From Chara braunii (Eukaryota > Streptophyta > Charophyceae > Charales > Characeae), in the NCBI GenBank assembly GCA_003427395.1, contig BFEA01000200.1:2265503-2312946 (forward strand): a stretch of 47,444 nucleotides of DNA, read 5' to 3'. The notes below the pieces were generated by a model, which was not told the DNA's origin, made no database searches, and worked only from the letters and a program-made list of their open reading frames with translations. Position 1 is the stretch's first letter; each line of letters opens with the position of its first letter. Of the stretch, positions 40,608 to 47,444 are shown in pieces. Position numbers and translations under genes: made by a program.

Positions 40608-41126
40608 ATAGAAGTACATGTACTCAGCAAACGGAGTACAGAAGGGCCCGCCAGCATTGATTGCTCTGGGAGACCAGGGGATTAATTGCGCACATTCTGC
40701 TTGTGGCCCGTGGGGGAGGGATAGGGGGCCAGGGGGAGGGGCCATCCTCCTCGGGGGGCTCCGAAGAGAGACTGACCCTTTCCCTCCTCCTCCCCCTTCA
40801 TCCCCACCTCTGGCCATATTCCTAAGTCCTTTGACTCCTTCCAAATGTGCACTCAGTTGTCGTCTTGCAGAAACTCCACCACCTATAATGGGTGTGGGGG
40901 GAAGGGGTCCAAAAAATCTGACGGGGGTCGCAGAGGGATACTAGGGGATACATTAATTTTTATTTCCTGAATTGCTGAGATTTCCGAAGTGGAAATCTTG
41001 ACATATTCCTGATTCCGATTGGATGACAGGTATGAGCTGGATCAGCATACTACGTAGTGCATATGATTTTCGGGGATGCTCTGAGGTCAACAGAGGGAGA
41101 CTTTCCCGCAAGCGCTGGGAAACTCA
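40608..41126. other. No gene recognised
   Basis: G- and C-rich runs near 40700-40800 and otherwise unremarkable sequence. No motif or RNA gene seen. Confidence 0.4.
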
Positions 41127-41212
41127 TTAAACCACCAGTACATGGCCCCAGGCAACTGGAGAACATGTTTTGAACCTCGCCGAACAGTTGGGAAGCCGAG
41201 CGCCGTCCAGCT

Positions 41213-41300
41213 GATGTAGCTCAGTGGTTAGAGGCTTAGAGCACCAGTTGGAAATGCGCATTGTGGTATGAGGTTGCGGGTTCAAAACTCAATCGCAGCC
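41213..41300 (+). repeat. tRNA-like sequence with A and B boxes (SINE head or tRNA relic)
   Basis: TAGCTCAGTGGTTAGAG fits a pol III A box and GGGTTCAAAACTC a B box about 50 bp later. Acceptor-stem halves do not pair and the centre is too long, so it is not a functional tRNA. Confidence 0.55.
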
Positions 41301-41523
41301 TTTCGCATGGACACCAGCAGGGCGTTAGAATGATGCACGGCTGGACACACACGCCCTTGGGCTGACGCATGGTAAGCTATTACAGACACTGCCTGCGCAC
41401 CACCCAAGGGTTGTCCATGGTGTTGTATGTCAGGTCTTGATACTTCGTGGGTTGCTTGTGGCTGTTGCTCGTGGTTGTTCTGTTTATCTCCCCAGTCTGG
41501 CATATCACCCACAGGTGCCGTTT

Positions 41524-41597
41524 GCGATTGTTGCTCAAATGGTAGAGTCTTCAGGTCACATGTCATAGATCACGGGTTCGAGTCTGGCTTGGGACTT
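41524..41597 (+). repeat. Second tRNA-like sequence
   Basis: TTGCTCAAATGGTAGAGT (A-box-like) and CGGGTTCGAGTCTGG (B-box-like), 37 bp apart, close to tRNA geometry. The first and last seven bases do not form an acceptor stem. Confidence 0.5.
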
Positions 41598-42210
41598 GGG
41601 CGGGTTCTTGTCCAGCTTGGCCTGTCATCTCTTTCAACGAACACATAGTTCCCTCTACATAGTATTGCACATATCTGGCCCTGGGCATAAACATCTCACT
41701 ATGCAGTTACACAGAGCACATATATAGCCTTCGGGCAGACACAAACATGGGTTGTGAAAAATATACACATAGCCTAAGGCCTCATACAAACATACATAGC
41801 TATGATACCAGGCTGGGGGGGTCTATCAGGTACATGACGGGGTCTACCCATGCATGGCTTAGCTCTATCGTAGGGTAGGGATATAAGTCGCTCCGGCTAG
41901 TCTGAGTTCCGCCTAGCCTTGGGTAAGCTAGGGGAAGGACGGTAGGATGTGTCCGTGGGCGCCGGCTTGCCTTGCTTAGGTACTCCTGCTGGGTAGACTC
42001 TCTGAATTGGGCCTGTAGAAGATTGCATGAGCCTGGCGTCCGAAGTTCCCATACGGCAAGGTTCATCCGCTTCCACTTCTGGGGGTTGGCCCAGCCTTGG
42101 TACTTGTCACTGCTATCTGGTCCAAGTTGCCCTCGATACTGTCTGGTCCAAGCTGCCAGCAATCACCGAGGGTCAGGTCGTTGGCCTCTACAACACCCTG
42201 GGCTTAAAAA
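41598..42210. other. No gene recognised
   Basis: Open frames of 77-165 codons without motifs. It ends in CCTGGGCTTAAAAAC and an A-rich run (42208-42230), resembling the 3' tail of the retroposon at 37600-37672. Confidence 0.35.
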
Positions 42211-42287
42211 CAAAAAAAAAACAAAAAAAAAGAGGAGGCCAAGCACCGCAGATAAAATGACTCGGTGGTGGGAGGTGTACTGGTGCT

Positions 42288-42496
42288 TTAAACCACCAAT
42301 ACTTGGCCCATACATCGGCCGCGGGCCGTTGCCGTTAACGCTACGCAAAGTTCGGGCTTTCGGGGTACCGGACCTCAATGGCTGGAAGCGCCAGCCGAAA
42401 AAAATTGAAATGGTACCCTGGTGCTTCAGCAAAAATTGGCGCACAGGGGAATTCCAGGCTCAGCAATGATAGGTGGGCCAAGTACTGGTGGTTTAA
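42288..42496. mobile_element. 209-bp TTAA-bounded MITE
   Basis: Terminal inverted repeats of 23 bp, starting TTAAACCACCA and ending CTTGGCCCA, at 42288-42310 and 42474-42496. They differ at one position. It shares the TTAA at 42288-42291 with the preceding candidate element. Confidence 0.75.
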
Positions 42497-42614
42497 GGGG
42501 AAAAGAAAGAGATATTGACCTACCAACCCTGCGGATTTTCGCACAAGTGGCTACAAGCTTGTTCCTGTGGTCAAATGGTGGAGGTTTAGACATCCCCGTA
42601 GCCCCGCCGACCTT

Positions 42615-42905
42615 TGACCCCAAGCCCGGCTATGGCTGGGATCTGACGCTGCCTCCATGCAGCGCCCACATGCGGCTCAGGCTCTCGTCAACCGCGGCCA
42701 CAAGCACTGAAACTGGCAGCGCTGCTGCAATGCTTCCAAGTGCCCGAATGAATGAGAGGCAGGCGGGGCACTTTCCTATATGGAAAGCGCTTCCCTGTAC
42801 AGGTAGCCTGGGCCTGGCGACCGTGTGCCCAGTAGCTTCACGTTGGGCCAAAGTGTCTATGCCCAGGCCCAATGCAGACAGCGGCCCGGGACCAAAAGAG
42901 GGGGA
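42615..42905 (-). repeat. LTR fragment related to the 32352 family
   Basis: Read on the minus strand, it shares with that LTR the order GCCTGGGC, CCATATAGG(A/G)AA, GCATT then CAGCAGCGCTGC, and CATAGCC. No partner or coding region nearby. Confidence 0.5.
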
Positions 42906-43615
42906 GATTTCCCCATAAGTGCCTATGAGGATGACCTCCGGTTGAATGGGGGAGCATCCTCATAGCCCGCAAGTGAATAAGTCAAGGGAGATTTGAATTT
43001 CCCCACAGTTGGCTAAGCGAGGGGGGGGTTCCCAAAAGTCACCACGAGGATGTCCTCAAGTCAAATGGGGTACTGGGTAAGAGGGGGAGATTTGCCTTCC
43101 TTTCTTTTTTTTGTTTTTTTCACTTAATTTTTCTTCCCTGAGTATCAGGATTTGCGTATTGCAAGGGGATTGAGGCCCTCTTTACTTGTCAGAATTAGCA
43201 GGTAGGACTGGGTGCTTCAGTTAGCCTCCCGCCGCCCATCAGTGGTCCTGATTTCTTTTGAGTAATGTTTTCCTGATCTATTGCAAATCCTTTGTGCTTG
43301 CCGGGGATAAGCAACCGGACCGGTGCACCTCCAGGATATAAAAAAGGGGTCTTTTGTTTCTTAAGGGAAAAAAAAAAGCAAGAAAGCAGAGGGGGAGATT
43401 CCCTGTGAGTTGCTACGAGGGTTTCCTCAGGTCAAATGGGGGTGACTTCCCCACAAGCAGTATAAAACATCTTTGCCAGTAGTGTGAAACATCTTAGACT
43501 CAAGCAAGTAGTGAGATAGGAAAGGTGAGATATTGTGCTTGAAATACCATGGCTACGAGGATGCCCTGACATCAGATTGGGGGAGATCTCCCCAGGAGTA
43601 ATGTGGAACATCTTT
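42896..43615. repeat. Diverged repeats with GAGGATG(T)CCTC and GGGGGAGATTTCCCC
   Basis: AGAGGGGGAGATT, CTACGAGGATG and TCAAATGGGG recur in order at about 42897, 43020, 43390 and 43550. Later copies add AACATCTT. The first contains an exact 11-bp inverted repeat, CTATGAGGATG (42923-42933) with CATCCTCATAG (42955-42965). A homopolymer-rich stretch lies between at 43090-43380. Confidence 0.6.
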
Positions 43616-43953
43616 TGTCCCTTCTTATAAGTCGGTGAGAAAGAAAAGATGAGATATTGTTGCAGAGATTGCAGCAGTTGGCCAGATCATTGTGCTCAAA
43701 TCCGACGGTGTGTTCCTGGTCCTCAGACATGAAAAAATTACGGCCTGCACATGAATACAGAGGACAGTATGACTACCTGAAAACAAAAGTGATGAAAAGT
43801 TATCCGCGCTTGACGCATTATCATAATTGTCACTATCCAAATAACAAAAAATACAACAAAAGAGTGAACTATGCACCACTGTACTGTTATATAATGGCAC
43901 ACATCGAGGGTTGTTGTTGAATCAGTTGCAGGAACCTGTGGACTCGGCGCATC
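43616..43953. other. No gene recognised
   Basis: AT-rich sequence with an 87-codon open frame rich in Tyr, Asn and Lys and without a family motif. Confidence 0.35.
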
Positions 43954-43964
43954 GATATGTGAAT

Positions 43965-44058
43965 GGGACGTTGGACCCAGTTTCCAGCAGGTGCTGCTCC
44001 CCACCTATAGAAAGGAGCCTTTCAAACAATTTAAAAAAAAAAAAAAGAAAGAAAGAAA
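43965..44058 (+). mobile_element. Short retroposon family, copy 7, with target duplication
   Basis: Only 94 bp. Head GGGACGTTGGACCCAG, CAGCAGGTGCTG, CCCCACCTATAGA, then CAATTT, an A run and three GAAA units. It is flanked by an exact 11-bp duplication GATATGTGAAT (43954-43964, 44059-44069). This copy defines the family boundaries and proves retroposition. Confidence 0.85.
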
Positions 44059-44069
44059 GATATGTGAAT

Positions 44070-44566
44070 CGCTGTCAGGCTCGGAAAGAATAAGGTGCCA
44101 AAAAGGCATATAGGCTGATATAGTCGCAATGTGTCGCATTGTTGTAGTCGGCTACATGAACACATCACATTTTCTTTTTTTTGCTTCCTTTTTCATTTTG
44201 TACTTGGTGGGAGGTGATCTTACTTTATGTTACTTTAGGTTACTTTAGGTTTTCTCTTCTTATGACGCAACAGAAGCTTACCTTGAGCATCACCTGCCTT
44301 TTTGTTGGAAAATAGCGTGTGCGATGAATGTGGATTGCCTGCAGTGCTCTAGTCACACCTGCAACCAGCATTGTTTGGGGGTGGCTCTGCAAAGACTGCA
44401 TTTAACAAGCAACAATCCCACAACCATCTCACTCAAGATCCACACCACGCCAGCAAGATCCACGCAATATGAGCACACTCAGAACTTGTTTAGAACTTGA
44501 AATGGTGTACACAGGTTTCATCAAGCTTTGCAGCCATAGCCGCCGCCGCCGGCAACAAGCAGGTAA

Positions 44567-44570
<4 letters not shown>
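44070..44570. other. Mostly featureless; candidate short exon near its end
   Basis: CTTTGCAG at 44521-44528, then a GC-rich 29-bp segment, then AAGCAG/GTAAGTTT, a textbook donor. The reading frame cannot be extended convincingly. Confidence 0.25.

Positions 44571-44599
<29 letters not shown>
44571..44599. repeat. (CT)n tract before an adapter junction
   Basis: A CT run interrupted exactly by the adapter sequence that follows. Its true length is unknown. Confidence 0.9.
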
Positions 44600-44601
<2 letters not shown>

Positions 44602-44637
44602 GTCTCTTATACACATCTAGATGTGTATAAGAGACAG
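44600..44637. other. Nextera-type mosaic-end junction (sequencing artefact)
   Basis: CTGTCTCTTATACACATCT followed at once by its reverse complement. These are two Tn5 mosaic ends head to head, as in the mate-pair circularisation adapter. It is not genomic sequence. Left and right flanks may come from loci a few kb apart. Frames across it encode the familiar artefact peptide THLDVYKRQ. Confidence 0.97.
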
Positions 44638-44721
44638 GGTCGTAGGAGGAAACGTAATGGGTCTCTCTCTCTCTCTAACTTTCTTGGACTTTGAAAAGTT
44701 GATGGCGATCGAAGGAGAAGC

Positions 44722-44723
<2 letters not shown>

Positions 44724-44761
<38 letters not shown>
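44724..44761. repeat. (CT)n microsatellite
   Basis: About 19 CT units. With the (GA)n tract at 45223-45302 it forms a potential 500-bp-spaced inverted pair. Confidence 0.95.
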
Positions 44762-44764
<3 letters not shown>

Positions 44765-45003
44765 TTTGAAATTTCTTGCTTAGAATGGGGAGCGAGGACT
44801 GACAATTGTGAGGGACGAAGAGGATGGGATGACGAGGTGGACGAACAGGAGAGAAGGAGGTGGAGAATCACAAGAACGAGGGGAGAAGATGACAAGAAGT
44901 GGGAGGGTGGATATCGAGGAGGGGGATGAGTGCTGTCAAAGTCAGATGATCTCTGCTGCTTTTTTTTTTCTCTCACTTCTTCTTTTGGAAGTGTTAATCC
45001 AAC

Positions 45004-45219
45004 TTGATCAGACTTATTCTGCCGTTTTTGGAGATTGATCGCAGCGACGATGAAGTGCAATACTGGAAGTGGTGGTCTGATGGGAGTGGTGGAAGCGATG
45101 GGACTGATAGCAGTGGCAACGAGGATGAAATTGGTGGCAATGGGGAAGATAGCCCGGAGGAGGAGGAGGAGTCCAAAGAAGAACCGCCAGCTGTCAAACG
45201 GTTCAGGACATCCCACTGA
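45004..45219 (+). CDS. Hypothetical acidic protein fragment
   Basis: From about 45030 the frame reads EIDRSDDEVQYWKWWSDG, then Gly/Ser/Asp/Glu-rich sequence, SPEEEEESKEE, and ends VKRFRTSH at a stop. Acidic low complexity with a basic end resembles nuclear-protein tails. No family recognised. The Met at 45004 is arbitrary. The stop lies directly before the (GA)n tract, so it may be chance. Confidence 0.2.
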   Translation: MIRLILPFLEIDRSDDEVQYWKWWSDGSGGSDGTDSSGNEDEIGGNGEDSPEEEEESKEEPPAVKRFRTSH

Positions 45220-45220
45220 C

Positions 45221-45222
<2 letters not shown>

Positions 45223-45302
<80 letters not shown>
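45223..45302. repeat. (GA)n microsatellite
   Basis: 40 GA units, open in all frames as Arg-Glu or Glu-Arg repeats. Not coding. Confidence 0.97.
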
Positions 45303-45305
<3 letters not shown>

Positions 45306-46763
45306 GACAATGCTGCCAGTCTGTAGACTCTGAGGTTCTGAACTGAACTTCCAAGTTATAAGTTATATCACAAATATGAAAGTTAAATCTACTGAAACGA
45401 AACTCTTTTTTTCAAACTCCTTTTAAAGTCTACTTTTTCTTTTATGATCCTGGCTACTTAGTGCAATGACACAAGGAAAGACAGTGCCATTCAATTGCGA
45501 CTGGAATCACAATGAAATGAAAGAACTTGGAAAGAGAAATTGACAAAGGAATAAGAAGAATATAGAAGGAAAAAAGAAGAAGAAGATGTACACGAACAAA
45601 GGCCAATGACAAATCCCCCTCCAACTTGCCCACTCACTCCGTCCTCCTTATCTACTTCAACCTCTTCATTCAATAAATAATAATAATTACAATGACAGAC
45701 TGAACCAGAACCAATGTCTGAATCTCCTCCTTACTGCCAACAGCACATGAGGTCCACCATAGCCATGACCGACACCTTCCTCTACCTCCTACTGGTAGAG
45801 GACCATGGCAGACTAGTGGGCCCTTGCCCCGATGTTCGAAGGACAACGCAAAGCAGATATGTCCCCTCTCTACAATGACCACCATGCCTAACTCTGCCCT
45901 GAAGTCTTCCTTGTAGCAGCACACCCCCAATGGGGCCTTCCAGGTACAGCGCCAACCAAGAAGATGAAGATGGCATCCACCATAGCCAGGTAAGCACCCC
46001 TGTCACTCTCCTCATTGCCCACCTCCTTCCTCCTCCCTCCTACACCCCGGAGCCTTCTTCATTGGCCCGCTCCACCATAGCCCAGGTGGGCGGCCCAGCC
46101 CGCCTTCTTCCTCCCCAGCGCTGCTGCTCCTAGCACTTGCTCCAGCAGCGTGACGCCAAACTTGCACAACACAAAATGAGGGAGAGGAATGAGTGCTCTC
46201 CCGAACATATACTGGCAGCTTGTCTCCTGGGCGGTGACTTTCCGGGCCGCTTGGCCTCCCAAGCATCCTCTACCTTCCTCTTTTCGGAGGGAAACATCAT
46301 TGCAGGTCTGATATAATCCGCTACAGGCCCTAGACTCAGACTACTGAACTGGTACCCCTAGACATAGGCCTACCAGACTTCTGAAATTCACTCGGCCTCT
46401 AAAGGTACTAACTTTTGTCTTCTTCTGCCTACGCACCCGCTACTCAAGTATTTTCCTAGCTACGCGGGTCTAACCTACCCGCTACTTGAGCGTGTTTTAA
46501 CTAAGCGGGCTTAGCCTACCGCCACACCCCGCTGCAAACCACAAGGCACTGCCACAGGTAAGTACGAGGCCTGAGGGCCTTCCAAGCATACAGGTACCCT
46601 GGTGGGTCACACACACACCCAAGCAACCATGCACTAAGACGCACACGGGAAATCAGCAAGTGCGCACACACACAGACTTGGAAATCTCAGCAGAAAGCGG
46701 GAATCTCAGCAAAGCACACATTCCAGCAGCAAAACTCAGAAAAAACAGCAGAGTTCTCAGTCT
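45303..46763. other. No gene recognised
   Basis: Contains CCATAGCC octamers at about 45758, 45976 and 46074, one followed by AG/GTAAG. It also has related ACCCGCTACT(C/T)(A/G)AG segments near 46436 and 46475, and CA-rich sequence near 46606-46675. No domain seen. Confidence 0.35.
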
Positions 46764-46776
46764 GTGATTTTGCAGG

Positions 46777-46910
46777 TCATCACAATTCTCTTTCTTGAGT
46801 CTTTTGCCGTCTTTGCGATGTTTGCAACTTTGCATGTCTGTTATTTGAACATACTTCTGGATTTCCTGCAAGACAGGAGCTCCGGTGTTTCAAGTTTGAA
46901 GGCAGTACCA
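46777..46910 (+). CDS. Weak candidate exon with a membrane segment
   Basis: GATTTTGCAG precedes and GTGAGC follows a stop-free segment of about 134 bp. The peptide (ITILFLESFAVFAMFATLHV, then NILLDFLQDRSSG) has a hydrophobic stretch long enough to span a membrane. No homologue recognised and no partner exon found. Boundaries are good to about one base. It may be chance. Confidence 0.2.
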
Positions 46911-47444
46911 GTGAGCGTCTGCTATCTAACACCCTGTCCCCCCCTCCCCCCCCCCTCCATTTTTTCTTTACTTGTTTTGTGGTCTGGACAACATTTTGAG
47001 CCCTTGGTGTCTGTCCAGACTGTCGACGTGCGGTGATGTGCGGGTGCCCGGTTATGTCTGGATCACCAGACTGTCCGGATTGGTCCACACATACGCCCGC
47101 AATTCTGTCCAGAAGTGTCCGGTGTCCGGGCCCACAGTTACCAAGCCTGCACATACATGACAGATAGCAAAGCATCCGGTGCTGAGAGATTGAACACGTT
47201 GAGACAAGCAGTGAGTGTGTGGGTGTAGAAATGAGTACGTTCGCTCACCTGGGGGAGGGGAACTGCTCATGATGGGTTCCAGCATCTAACTGTAGTCCTG
47301 GAAGTATGGTGGTGGCAGGGTACTGGATTAAGCCTCCTGGCACCAATGCTTTGCAGGAGAAGGTTGATGAGTTCAGTGGCTTCAGCCCCGTGCGGCTGGA
47401 TGCAATGTGCCACCGATGGACAGTGGCAGCGATATTGGATTCCG
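46911..47444. other. No gene recognised; TCCGG-rich patch
   Basis: A C-rich run is at 46932-46958. TCCGG/TCCAG motifs cluster at 46985-47130, including GTGTCCGGTGTCCGG at 47118, the same string found at the left end of the hAT-like element near 3340. It may be a fragment of a related element. Confidence 0.35.

Larger units (their letters stand above)
41127..42291. mobile_element. Candidate TTAA-bounded element
   Basis: The left end TTAAACCACCAGTACATGG (41127) and the right end, read inward from 42291, TTAAAGCACCAGTACACC, match at 17 of about 21 positions. TTAA at both ends suggests a piggyBac-like target. No transposase. The interior holds two tRNA-like stretches. Confidence 0.45.

Noticed and set aside
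41213-41597. Functional tRNA genes
   Set aside because: A and B boxes are present, but no acceptor-stem pairing and no plausible anticodon arm.
44617-45354. 245-codon minus-strand ORF and its opposite-strand partners
   Set aside because: They begin in the adapter and run through CT/GA microsatellites. Products are Ser-Leu or Arg-Glu repeats plus artefact sequence.

Overview
The window looks like repeat-dense nuclear DNA of a streptophyte, most likely a charophyte alga such as Chara. The support is plant-type primer binding sites (TGGTATCGGAGC, complementary to initiator-Met tRNA), Ty3/gypsy chromoviruses, GT/AG intron-like signals, (CT)n tracts, scaffold gaps, and a gag N-terminus of a style I associate from memory with predicted Chara proteins. 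No operons and no complete host gene were found. Nearly all recognisable coding sequence is transposon-derived and broken.

Layout. 1-234: end of a RING-like ORF. 1012-2460: 3' half of a LINE reverse transcriptase (+). 2451-2842: a CTCTA satellite. 2847-9040: a LINE (-) with a very long ORF1 and an endonuclease ORF2. A 1,291-bp hAT-like element (3316-4606, 8-bp target duplication) splits ORF2. 9360-11120: tandem and inverted repeats.

11390-28638: one complete Ty3/gypsy chromovirus (-), with about 1-kb LTRs, TSD TAAG, PBS, PPT, and gag, PR, RT, RNase H, integrase and chromodomain, all damaged. Its gag is split by an 8,277-bp non-coding insertion (17535-25811) with TG/CA ends and a duplicated CCGT. 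Inside this insertion are two tandem arrays of hairpins. In the first (21700-22640), a nearly invariant loop, CGCTCTATAAGTTTAGGTA, is flanked by arms that differ from copy to copy yet stay complementary. This is the strongest candidate for something undescribed.

28639-32351: small retroposons, foldbacks, possible spliced host exons and a diverged solo LTR. 32352-40063: a second complete gypsy element (+, TSD CATA). It sits inside a long palindromic MITE and is itself interrupted by a 2.35-kb poly(A) retroposon with a 12-bp TSD. 40064-47444: the rest of the palindrome, TTAA-bounded elements, tRNA-like sequences, short-period repeats, a sequencing-adapter junction at 44600-44637, and weak exon candidates.

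How it fits together: this is a transposon stratigraphy, not a pathway. Insertion order can be read from target duplications: LINE then hAT; chromovirus then non-coding insertion; palindrome then gypsy then poly(A) retroposon. All repeat comparisons and identities were made by eye.
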